Source: Candidatus Zixiibacteriota bacterium (GTDB taxonomy: Bacteria; Zixibacteria; MSB-5A5; WJJR01). Taken from it: 5,512 nucleotides of DNA. Shown here piece by piece: positions 1-5,459 of the stretch. Both the position numbers and the translations under genes were made by a program. The notes under the pieces were generated by a model. The model was given only the letters and a program-made list of their open reading frames with translations. It made no database searches and was not told the origin of the DNA. Position 1 is the first letter of the stretch. Each line of letters starts with the position of its first letter. The DNA is taken from assembly GCA_020058315.1 (NCBI GenBank), contig JAGVEK010000138.1:1-5512 (forward strand), in the 5' to 3' direction.

Positions 1-376
1 ATGGGTGACGGAGCAGCCGGCCGTGCTCGCTTTTGACAAACTGGCCGTCCTTCTTGGTAAACTCCAGCACCTTGCCAACATCAGCGAGCATTGCGCCCGC
101 GATCAGAATGTCGCGGTCGACCATGTTGCGGTCTCCGTAGGCTTTCTGCAAGACATCCCAGCACGCGATGCACATCTTGCACACCGTGCGCACATGCTCG
201 ACAAAGGTCACATTGACGTTGGAGACCAGAAGCGTGAAGGGCATGGTGCGCAGATCGTCATAGGTCAGGGTACCGCGTTTCATCGCCGCCGACCAGGTCG
301 CCGCGGTCTTGCCGCGCAGCGTAGCGTTCTTGATCTCGTCGATTTCGGGGAAGATGGAGAAGATTTCGTCGTGCAT
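1..376 (-). CDS. HD-domain (YhaM/HDIG-like) protein, N-terminal part, cut by window edge
   Basis: The first 125 residues of a protein that runs off the left edge, translated by hand from the ATG at 376-374. A GAGG ribosome binding site lies 8 nt upstream (388-385), which supports this start. The segment with His61 (FVEHVRTV), the later ILIAGAMLADVGKVLEF block (residues 90-106) and the ending KSEHGRLLRHP resemble HD-superfamily metal-dependent phosphohydrolases. In that superfamily His and HD residues bind metal and the enzymes cleave phosphomonoesters or phosphodiesters of nucleotides or nucleic acids. Here the expected His-Asp pair reads Ala98-Asp99, so one metal ligand is missing. The protein could be an inactive or regulatory relative, or the whole subfamily may differ at this place. 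It lies 132 bp downstream of the lyase gene on the same strand and is probably in the same transcription unit. The substrate is unknown. Confidence 0.72.
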   Translation of the reverse strand, partial: MHDEIFSIFPEIDEIKNATLRGKTAATWSAAMKRGTLTYDDLRTMPFTLLVSNVNVTFVEHVRTVCKMCIACWDVLQKAYGDRNMVDRDILIAGAMLADVGKVLEFTKKDGQFVKSEHGRLLRHP

Positions 377-440
377 TGCTGGTACCTCGCATGTGAACAG
401 TGCCGTTCTGGCAGAATCATCTCAGTTCATTGGACAGTCC

Positions 441-458
441 AAGGGGCTAAAGCCCCTT
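441..458. repeat. Perfect 8-bp-arm palindrome between the lyase and HD genes
   Basis: AAGGGGCT-AA-AGCCCCTT is a perfect inverted repeat with a 2-bp centre. It sits about 50 bp after the lyase stop codon, in the 132-bp gap before the HD gene. It could fold into a hairpin in the mRNA and slow or protect transcript ends, but no T-run follows it on the minus strand, so it is not a standard intrinsic terminator. Palindromes with a GGGGCTAAAGCCCC core are, from memory, common dispersed repeats in some environmental bacterial genomes. That family assignment is recollection, not a search result. Confidence 0.6.
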
Positions 459-508
459 GCCCGCGACCAGAGGGGAATCCCATCTTTGATGGTTGACTAC
501 AACAGGGA

Positions 509-1288
509 TCATGTCAGGTGTCGCTCCGGCGGGCCATCGTAGGTGACGTCGGTCGGGTGGATCTGGCGCATTGGCTTGTACCGCGTGCGTTCCTCATGCG
601 CATGGGCAACCAGCCCCGGGAGACGGGCGATCATAAAGAATGCGTTGGCCAGCGCGGGCGGAACATTCAAGTCGAGCAGGACTGCAGCAATCGCGCCGTC
701 GACATTGAGCGGCAGCGGCTTCCCAGTGGCTTTGGCAATCGTGGCTTCCAGCGCGCGCGCCATCGCCAACCCATCTTTCCCCTTACCCAATGAATCAACA
801 AGTTGCAGAAGCCGCGTCGTGCGCGGGTCTTTCGTGTGCAGCCGGTGCCCGAATCCGGGCAGACGTGCTCCGCGCGCCTTGTAGCCTTCGAAGGTCGCCA
901 GGGCCGCTTCTTCGAAAGTCATGCCCTTGCTTTTGGCAGTGGAAAGCGCTTCGCCAATTGCCTTCATCGAGTCCTCGATCGCGCCACCGTGGAACTTCGA
1001 GATGGAGAGGATTCCCGCCGCCACGGCGGCTCCCAATGGAGCGCCGGTTGAAGCAACGGTCACTGTTGAGAGCACTGAGGGAGGGGATGTGCCGTGGTCG
1101 ACAGATGAGACGAAGATGGCATTAAGGATGGTCGCAGTGGCCTGATCGGGGAGTTCGCCCAGCAATGCCAGATGGATCGCCTCGGCGAAGCCGATCTTTC
1201 CCATCAACTCCTCGACCGGATAACCACGCAGACGGATCACATTCGGGGCGATTTCGGTGATCGCCGAGGACCAGTTCATTTCACCCAT
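509..1288 (-). CDS. Citryl-CoA lyase-like protein (short citrate synthase fold)
   Basis: This 259-residue protein has the size of a stand-alone citryl-CoA lyase or of the C-terminal citrate-synthase-like domain of ATP-citrate lyase, and is far shorter than ordinary citrate synthase (about 370-430). It shows the family landmarks in order: RGYPVEELM (residues 21-29), VDHG (63-66), KFHGGAIEDSM (98-108), PGFGHRLHTKDPR (144-156), NVDGAIAAVLLDL (195-207) and HEERTRYKP (231-239). His100, His148 and Asp197 match the His-His-Asp catalytic set of citrate synthase. The expected reaction is cleavage of citryl-CoA to acetyl-CoA and oxaloacetate in the cytoplasm; a related acyl-CoA lyase activity or reversible condensation is possible. 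The ATG at 1288 is preceded at 6 nt by GGAG (1298-1295). It lies 282 bp downstream of the sucD-like gene, which with the SucC-like gene would supply its CoA-thioester substrate. Confidence 0.85.
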   Translation of the reverse strand: MGEMNWSSAITEIAPNVIRLRGYPVEELMGKIGFAEAIHLALLGELPDQATATILNAIFVSSVDHGTSPPSVLSTVTVASTGAPLGAAVAAGILSISKFHGGAIEDSMKAIGEALSTAKSKGMTFEEAALATFEGYKARGARLPGFGHRLHTKDPRTTRLLQLVDSLGKGKDGLAMARALEATIAKATGKPLPLNVDGAIAAVLLDLNVPPALANAFFMIARLPGLVAHAHEERTRYKPMRQIHPTDVTYDGPPERHLT

Positions 1289-1294
1289 ATGCTA

Positions 1295-1298
1295 CTCC
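1295..1298 (-). promoter_or_regulatory. Ribosome binding site of the citryl-CoA lyase-like gene
   Basis: GGAG on the minus strand lies 6 nt before the ATG at 1288. It favours this start over the second Met three codons further in (residue 4). Confidence 0.6.
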
Positions 1299-1383
1299 AA
1301 CTTCTTTCCGGGTTTTCGGTGATGGAGCCTCCGGCATTTTGCCTCCCCTTTCCTGTCATTCCGGGCACCGCGCCCCTCGCACT

Positions 1384-1502
1384 CTGTCATTCCGAGCGAA
1401 GCGAGGAATCTGCTGTTTGCCCAGAAGGGAGAGCAGATCCTTCGTCGCTGGGGACTTGAACTTCGAGGCGCGGTCGTAAAGGTCCGCTCCCCAGGATGAC
1501 AG
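1384..1502. repeat. Dispersed palindromic repeat element in the sucD-lyase gap
   Basis: The left end, CTGTCATTCCGAGCGAAGCG (from 1384) running into AGGAATCTGCT, has an imperfect reverse complement on the right: AGCAGATCCTTCGTCGCT (1432-1449) and, after about 42 bp of other sequence, CAGGATGACAG (1492-1502). The element is thus a long imperfect inverted repeat with a disrupted right arm. A further short copy of the end motif, CTGTCATTCCG, occurs at 1353-1363. Elements starting TGTCATTCCGAGCGAAGCGAGGAATC are, from memory, abundant non-coding repeats in diverse environmental bacteria. It occupies most of the 282-bp gap between the sucD-like and lyase genes and has no gene of its own. The transcript would be able to fold here. 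Confidence 0.6.
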
Positions 1503-1570
1503 CGGGAGTGTTCTGGCGTGTGAAATATACTTTGACCAGGTTCACCATCACGATTCACATGCAATGGAAC

Positions 1571-2497
1571 TCACTTGACGATCGGGATCTTCGCGGTTTC
1601 CATCGGCCGGATGACCGATTTGACTGCGTCAGGGATATCGCCGAAGTTGTCTACGACCGTTGCCCCAGCTTCACGCAGGCGCTTCACTTTCCCTTCGTGC
1701 GTACCGCGGTTCCCCTCGATGATCGCGCCAGCATGGGAGAATCGAGTCCCGGACTGCGCGCCTTTCCCTCCGATATAGGCAACCAATGGTTTGGTGAATT
1801 TGCCGTTTTCGATCAGATCGGCCACCCGCTCCTCTTGGGAGGAACCGATCTCTCCGAACATCACCACGCAGTCGGTCTCCGCATCCTGTTCGAATAACTC
1901 CATGATCGCCGGGTGATCGGTGCCGACGATGGCGTCGCCGCCAACATGAATGATTGTCGACAGACCGATTCCGGCGCGGGAGAGGTAATAGGCGATTGAG
2001 GACGTAATACCACCGGATCGCGACGTCACCCCGACCCGCCCCGGCAGAAACCAATCCTTGGCCGAGGCCGCCGATCCGCCAATCATCCCGAACACGGCTT
2101 TGCCGGGGGACAGCAATCCCAGGGTGTTCGGGCCGACAAAGCGGGCGCCCGTTTCTTTGGCTGCAGCGGCAATCTCGAGCACGTCGTAGATCGGAACACG
2201 GTCGGGCACGATGACGAGAAGTTTGATTCCGGCGGCGATGGCCTCGAGGGCCGCGTTCTTCACCAGAGGAGCCGGGACGAATATTGTCGACACGTCGATG
2301 GCCCCCATCTTCTCGACAGCTTCCATGACCGTATCGTAGACCGGCACACCCAGTACATCCTGTCCCCCTTTGGCGGGTGTGCAGCCTGCGACAACACGCG
2401 TCCCATAACGCTGCATGAGTTGCGTGCGCGCCATTCCCTCGCGGCCCGTAATGCCCTGCACGATGACTTTCTTGGTTTCGTCGACGAGGATGCTCAT
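1571..2497 (-). CDS. SucD-like (citryl-/succinyl-CoA synthetase) CoA-binding subunit
   Basis: A full-length 308-residue protein of the succinyl-CoA synthetase alpha family, whose members are about 290-300 residues and match the small subunit of citryl-CoA synthetase. Residues 12-21 (IVQGITGREG) form the Rossmann CoA-binding start, and GPNTLGLLSPGK (122-133) is the second CoA-domain signature. FGEIGSSQEE (214-223) carries the Glu that faces the active-site histidine, and FSHAGAI (253-259) contains His255, the residue phosphorylated during catalysis. It should work with the SucC-like subunit encoded upstream. The ATG at 2497 is the family start; upstream in-frame codons back to 2581 merely read the neighbouring nuclease gene in another frame. 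The start lies 7 nt after that gene's TAA, with GAAGAAGAG (2516-2508) 10 nt before the ATG as a likely ribosome binding site. The first 71 coding bases also occur as an exact copy at 3718-3648. Confidence 0.88.
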   Translation of the reverse strand: MSILVDETKKVIVQGITGREGMARTQLMQRYGTRVVAGCTPAKGGQDVLGVPVYDTVMEAVEKMGAIDVSTIFVPAPLVKNAALEAIAAGIKLLVIVPDRVPIYDVLEIAAAAKETGARFVGPNTLGLLSPGKAVFGMIGGSAASAKDWFLPGRVGVTSRSGGITSSIAYYLSRAGIGLSTIIHVGGDAIVGTDHPAIMELFEQDAETDCVVMFGEIGSSQEERVADLIENGKFTKPLVAYIGGKGAQSGTRFSHAGAIIEGNRGTHEGKVKRLREAGATVVDNFGDIPDAVKSVIRPMETAKIPIVK

Positions 2498-2504
2498 GGT
2501 GTCG
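2427..2504. repeat. 78-bp direct repeat, copy 1 (restored sucD-like start)
   Basis: This stretch is identical base for base to 3648-3725, at an offset of 1221 bp. On the minus strand it starts CGACACC followed by the ATG of the sucD-like gene and runs through codon 23 plus two bases. Identity ends abruptly at both sides: 2426/3647 and 2505/3726 differ, and so do the bases beyond. This is the copy that continues into the complete sucD-like gene. Confidence 0.97.
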
Positions 2505-3614
2505 TTACTCTTCTTCAATCTCGCAAGATTCTGCAATCTCGTCCAAGAATTCTGGTTTGAGATATGGGACGAAGCCTTCAACTTCCTTCAGTCGTCGTTT
2601 GAGTGCTGAGAAGGGAATGTAGCGGCACATCTCGCTCATGGGTGGTTTCAGCCGGGCAAACGTGGGCCGGTTTATCTCTGCTATTACCTTCTCACGACGA
2701 TCATCGGGAGCTACCAGAAACAGAGGTATCGCGAGATTCGGTTGCATTGTGATGAGGTCAGACATCCGCAGAAGCCCGGAGTATATGCTGGTCGTACTCT
2801 CTATCTCAAAGGCAGCCACGATCGCGTTGCCAGATAGCCACAGTACATCGATGAGTTCGATAGTTCGATTCGTGGCCTCGTCGAACTGTACAGGAAGAGT
2901 CTGGCGCATCTTTGGCAGAGAATCGAACCTAACTCCATGGACAACGCGGTTCTTGTCGTTCCTCGCGACCCAAACGTCAAGTCCCATGTCATTCCCGAGT
3001 CTCAAGAGCAGCCATTGCGTCTCGGCATGCGCACTGACAGCAGCAGGCTCAACTTCAATCGTGGCGTCCCCAGCCTCTGGCTCCGGTTCTGGAACCGTAA
3101 CAGATCCAGCCTTAGACTTAAGTGCGCGCGGCCGTCGTTCAAGCTTGGACAGGTCAACAGGTCTCGACACCGGGCTGCGGTGCGCCTCAACGAGCGCGGC
3201 GAGAACAGCTTCTCCGTCCTCAACACTCAACTTCGCAAGTGAGCTACGGACGCGTCCCGTCCAAGCGTTTGGACTCTTGAGATCGCGAAAGAACGACAAC
3301 CGATCTCTCAGGCTAAGAATGGGAACAGCAGTTTCTGGTTCAAGTGCCACAACAGTCCTGACCCCCACTCTGCACGGGAACACATCGAACTCCCAGATCT
3401 TCTCCTCGCTTCGAAAGGCCTCCGAGGCCACTTCAAGAACTGCGATCCAGCGTGACACACCGGTGAGATAGCAGAGAAGGTAATCTCCGCGCTTAAGCTT
3501 CTGGACCGCTGCCCAGTGGCGCTCTCTGAACCCTGAGATCTCGCCACCAGCACCGAGGAATTCTCGCCAAGTGGTTCCGGTGAACAAGTCGAGCCAGTAC
3601 GTTCTATTTGCCAT
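2505..3614 (-). CDS. EVE-like plus PD-(D/E)XK-like protein, candidate modification-dependent nuclease
   Basis: A 369-residue two-domain protein. Residues about 5-145 (YWLDLFTGTTW at 6-16, GDYLLCYLTGVSRWIAVLEV at 43-62) look like an EVE/PUA-type domain, a fold that in related proteins reads modified bases. A Pro/Glu-rich linker follows (about 146-192). Residues about 195-345 resemble a PD-(D/E)XK nuclease: HAETQWLLLRLG (196-207), IDVLWL (255-260) with Asp256, and AAFEIEST (267-274) with Glu270 and Glu272, where the usual Lys is replaced by Glu. The tail is acidic. I infer a restriction-like defence protein that senses modified DNA; no methylase partner is visible and activity is unproven. The start is chosen at Met 3614. 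The 53 codons that stay open upstream to 3773 read the duplicated sucD-like start out of frame and are not family sequence. The ATG lies 2 nt after the stop of that start fragment. Confidence 0.82.
   Translation of the reverse strand: MANRTYWLDLFTGTTWREFLGAGGEISGFRERHWAAVQKLKRGDYLLCYLTGVSRWIAVLEVASEAFRSEEKIWEFDVFPCRVGVRTVVALEPETAVPILSLRDRLSFFRDLKSPNAWTGRVRSSLAKLSVEDGEAVLAALVEAHRSPVSRPVDLSKLERRPRALKSKAGSVTVPEPEPEAGDATIEVEPAAVSAHAETQWLLLRLGNDMGLDVWVARNDKNRVVHGVRFDSLPKMRQTLPVQFDEATNRTIELIDVLWLSGNAIVAAFEIESTTSIYSGLLRMSDLITMQPNLAIPLFLVAPDDRREKVIAEINRPTFARLKPPMSEMCRYIPFSALKRRLKEVEGFVPYLKPEFLDEIAESCEIEEE
2508..2516 (-). promoter_or_regulatory. Likely ribosome binding site of the sucD-like gene, inside the nuclease 3' end
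   Basis: GAAGAAGAG encodes the acidic end of the nuclease-like protein and lies 10 nt before the sucD-like ATG. The original upstream sequence, seen next to repeat copy 2, has no comparable purine-rich site this close. The insert therefore seems to provide the site now used by the restored gene, coupled to translation of the nuclease. Confidence 0.45.
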
Positions 3615-3616
3615 CT

Positions 3617-3718
3617 CTATCTCGGTCGAACCGCCAATCTTGCACGACGCGCCATTCCCTCGCGGCCCGTAATGCCCTGCACGATGACTTTCTTGGTTTC
3701 GTCGACGAGGATGCTCAT
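3617..3718 (-). pseudogene. Duplicated start fragment of the sucD-like gene, 33 codons
   Basis: This short reading frame starts at the original ATG of the sucD-like gene and keeps its first 23 codons exactly (MSILVDETKKVIVQGITGRE and three more residues). It then runs into the insert, reading RRARLAVRPR, and stops at TAG (3619-3617). The stop is 2 nt before the ATG of the nuclease-like gene (TAG-AG-ATG), a spacing typical of translational coupling. It cannot make a working SucD domain. Its probable effect is to bring ribosomes that start at the old sucD site to the nuclease start, which has only a weak purine stretch of its own (GAGATAGAG). Confidence 0.75.
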
Positions 3719-3725
3719 GGTGTCG
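3648..3725. repeat. 78-bp direct repeat, copy 2 (original position next to the upstream gene)
   Basis: Exact copy of 2427-2504. It keeps the original sucD-like start codon (3718-3716) next to the 151-bp spacer that follows the SucC-like gene, but is cut after codon 23 plus two bases by the insert. Perfect identity over 78 bp, including third codon positions, suggests a recent insertion or continued gene conversion. Confidence 0.97.
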
Positions 3726-3845
3726 CAGCAAGTTCTTGGATCTGAGTTCTCCGCCCGTGTCGAGAGGGCGCACGCAACGCGCCTCTACGAGGTCGCAGCG
3801 ATTTATCTGTGTCGTTTCCCTCTGGTTCTTTTCCTGCGGTCAATG

Positions 3846-3863
3846 GGCACGGCAAGCCGTGCC
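3846..3863. repeat. Perfect 8-bp-arm palindrome just after the SucC-like gene
   Basis: GGCACGGC-AA-GCCGTGCC is a perfect inverted repeat 13 bp after the TAA of the SucC-like gene, in the 151-bp spacer before the sucD-like start. The strong GC hairpin could trim or partly terminate the transcript between the two subunit genes, although no T-run follows on the minus strand. It has the same build as the palindrome at 441-458: 8-bp arms and an AA centre on the plus strand. GGCACGGC palindromes are, from memory, dispersed repeats in several environmental genomes. Confidence 0.6.
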
Positions 3864-3876
3864 AAATCCTTTAGCC

Positions 3877-5442
3877 TTAGCCCCCTGCAACGATATTGGC
3901 GCGGTATTCATCAAGTCCCGGGATTGGGAGAATCACTCGTCCGCCCGCATTGCCGCCGACCCGGCACTCGACTTCGCAGGCGAGACATTCAATGCACTTG
4001 CCGGCTTTGGCGTCATCACGCGAGATGTTCAGCACAACGATCCCGTCTTGCTCTTTGAGAATCTGTGGGACGCAACTTTGGACACAACTCTTGGTTCTGC
4101 ATTCACGGCACAGAGCGTGATCGAGAACGACTTTGCCTGTCGGTGTGTCAAACGTGTACGGGTCTCTGGCCGTGAACTCCGGGGTGACTGGAATCGCCAT
4201 CTTGCGCGGCGTGCTCCTGTCCGGCTGGGCGTCGAGGAGCTTCTTCATCCGCTGGGCGCAGTAGTCCGCGGTGTCGTCCTTCTTGTATCCTTCGACCGGA
4301 GCCGGAAGGTTCTTGGTGTACTCGGTCAGAATCTGGACGGCTTTATCCTCGCCGTTTCCCCCAAGGCGGATCACGGCGGGAATGGAGAGGTTCTCCTCCC
4401 AGAACGCCTTGACCAGCCCTCGCGCCGAGTGGAACTGTTCCTGTGAAGCAACACCCGACCCGGATCCGAAATACCCGTCGATGTTTGGTTGCGAGAGGAT
4501 GATCTTGGCGGCGCGATAGACCTTGGAAGCCGGGGGATTGCCGGATGTATCGGTGAAGTTGGCGATCGTGTACCCGCGCTTGACCAGGGCATCCATCGAC
4601 ATCATCGACCCGCCACCGCCGGCGCCGTGGAATCCGATGTACCCCTCGCCCTTCTTGTAGCCGCGCGCCATCTCGATGAAGTAGAAGGTGCCACGGTAAT
4701 CGTCTTTCTCGACATTCCATGCGATCTTGTCCAGCGCGGTTGGCGGGCGGCCGAATTCGCGGGCGATCTCGATCTTGAGTTCGGGATGACGGAAGACGGC
4801 GTTATCGTCGACTGTGATGCGACAATCGCATGCCGCCAGTTTGCCATCGCTACGCAGCACCAGCGGGTTGATCTCGGCTGAGCGGGCCTCCCACTGGCGC
4901 GCGACCCGGTAAAGACCCAGCAACGCCTTTGTGAGTTCGTTCTGCAATGAACCGGAAACACCCGTCTTGCGGACGGCCTCGCGCGCCTCGTAGTCGCGCA
5001 GTCCGAAGCGCACGTCAACGGGGGTTTTGGAGACGTTCTTGGGATATTTGCGGGCCAACTCCTCGATGCCGGAGCCGCCGATTGACGAGAAAATCATAAC
5101 CGGAGTCTTGTTCGCGTCGTCAACGATGATCCCCGCATAGAACTCGCGTGTGATATCAAGCTTTTCCTCGATCAACACTTCAGTGACATCGAAGCCGCCG
5201 ATTTTCAAGTCGAGCATCCGCTTTACGGCTGCGGTCACATCATCCGCGGTTTCCGCAATCGCAATAGCTCCCTGAGCGGCCCTCGAGGTTGTCCAAGCCT
5301 GGGCTTTCACAACGGCGGGAAGGCCGCTTGTGGCAACGGCGGTGTCAACCTCACTTGTCGAGCGAACCACCTGGCCCTTCGGAATGGCAAATCCCGCATC
5401 CCGAAGGAGTTGCTTGCCCTGGTATTCGTGCAGCCGCGCCAT
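3877..5442 (-). CDS. SucC/ATP-citrate-lyase-like synthetase subunit fused to a 2[4Fe-4S] ferredoxin domain
   Basis: A 521-residue protein, about 120 longer than SucC (about 390). Residues 1-225 are an ATP-grasp domain: MARLHEYQGKQLLRDAGF at the start, and EINPLV (190-195) with the Mg/ATP-site Glu190 and Asn192. Residues about 265-405 form the ligase/CoA domain, with YIGFHGAGGGGSMMSMD (268-284), TDTSGNPPASKVYRAAKIIL (298-317) and a GSGSGV loop (326-331). The SG.P...Y..AK.IL pattern is nearer to ATP-citrate lyase than to SucC. The tail carries Cys445, 448, 453, 457 and Cys483, 486, 489, 493, enough for two 4Fe-4S clusters. It is expected to pair with the SucD-like subunit to form an acyl-CoA from a carboxylic acid, CoA and ATP; citrate is the likely acid given the adjacent lyase gene. 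The start at 5442 fits the family's MxLHEYQ beginning and a GGAAGGAA site. A redox role for the ferredoxin part is inference. Confidence 0.85.
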   Translation of the reverse strand: MARLHEYQGKQLLRDAGFAIPKGQVVRSTSEVDTAVATSGLPAVVKAQAWTTSRAAQGAIAIAETADDVTAAVKRMLDLKIGGFDVTEVLIEEKLDITREFYAGIIVDDANKTPVMIFSSIGGSGIEELARKYPKNVSKTPVDVRFGLRDYEAREAVRKTGVSGSLQNELTKALLGLYRVARQWEARSAEINPLVLRSDGKLAACDCRITVDDNAVFRHPELKIEIAREFGRPPTALDKIAWNVEKDDYRGTFYFIEMARGYKKGEGYIGFHGAGGGGSMMSMDALVKRGYTIANFTDTSGNPPASKVYRAAKIILSQPNIDGYFGSGSGVASQEQFHSARGLVKAFWEENLSIPAVIRLGGNGEDKAVQILTEYTKNLPAPVEGYKKDDTADYCAQRMKKLLDAQPDRSTPRKMAIPVTPEFTARDPYTFDTPTGKVVLDHALCRECRTKSCVQSCVPQILKEQDGIVVLNISRDDAKAGKCIECLACEVECRVGGNAGGRVILPIPGLDEYRANIVAGG

Positions 5443-5451
5443 AGATGATAT

Positions 5452-5459
5452 TTCCTTCC
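5452..5459 (-). promoter_or_regulatory. Ribosome binding site of the SucC-like gene
   Basis: GGAAGGAA on the minus strand lies 9 nt before the ATG at 5442. It decides the start against a longer in-frame reading from a TTG near 5487, whose extra residues do not belong to the family. Confidence 0.7.

Larger units (their letters stand above)
2505..3647 (-). mobile_element. Single-gene insertion flanked by a long target duplication
   Basis: These 1143 bp separate two identical 78-bp repeats. They consist only of a 33-nt lead-in (3647-3615) and the nuclease-like gene (3614-2505), whose TAA is the last three bases on that side. There is no transposase, recombinase or terminal inverted repeat. The two lines I counted inside (2701-2820) are about 50-55% GC, against about 63-67% in two lines of the SucC-like gene (4561-4680), which fits foreign origin. 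The layout matches insertion with long target duplication as described for restriction-modification genes. Recombination between the repeats would remove exactly 1221 bp and recreate an uninterrupted sucD-like gene. Confidence 0.85.

Noticed and set aside
5..496. Plus-strand 163-residue open frame at the left edge
   Set aside because: Its opposite strand codes for the HD-domain protein with a ribosome site and recognisable motifs; the plus frame has none.
1524..1529. TATATT, a possible -10 box for the lyase gene on the minus strand
   Set aside because: No acceptable -35 box is found 16-19 bp upstream, and the leader would be over 200 nt long through a repeat.
1292..1564. Minus-strand 90-residue open frame between the sucD-like and lyase genes
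   Set aside because: It reads through the dispersed repeat, has low-complexity Ser/Arg content and shows no family sequence.
1571..2581. Longer 336-residue reading of the sucD-like gene from 2581
   Set aside because: The extra 28 residues are the nuclease C-terminal coding region read in another frame. SucD proteins begin close to MSILVDETKK.
2638..3471. Plus-strand 277-residue open frame
   Set aside because: It lies fully antisense to the nuclease gene, is Ser/Arg/Thr-rich with no domain signature, and looks like a shadow frame.
2505..3773. Longer 422-residue reading of the nuclease gene from 3773
   Set aside because: Residues 1-53 read the duplicated sucD-like start (RHHEHPRRRNQESHRAG...) in a wrong frame. 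The family sequence begins at MANRTYWLD (3614).
3838..3843. TTGACC as a -35 box before the sucD-like start
   Set aside because: The nearest -10-like sequence (GATAAA, 3807-3802) is 30 bp away, too far for a standard promoter.
3736..4446. Plus-strand 236-residue open frame
   Set aside because: Antisense to the Fe-S end of the SucC-like gene, whose cysteine motifs prove the minus-strand frame is the coding one.
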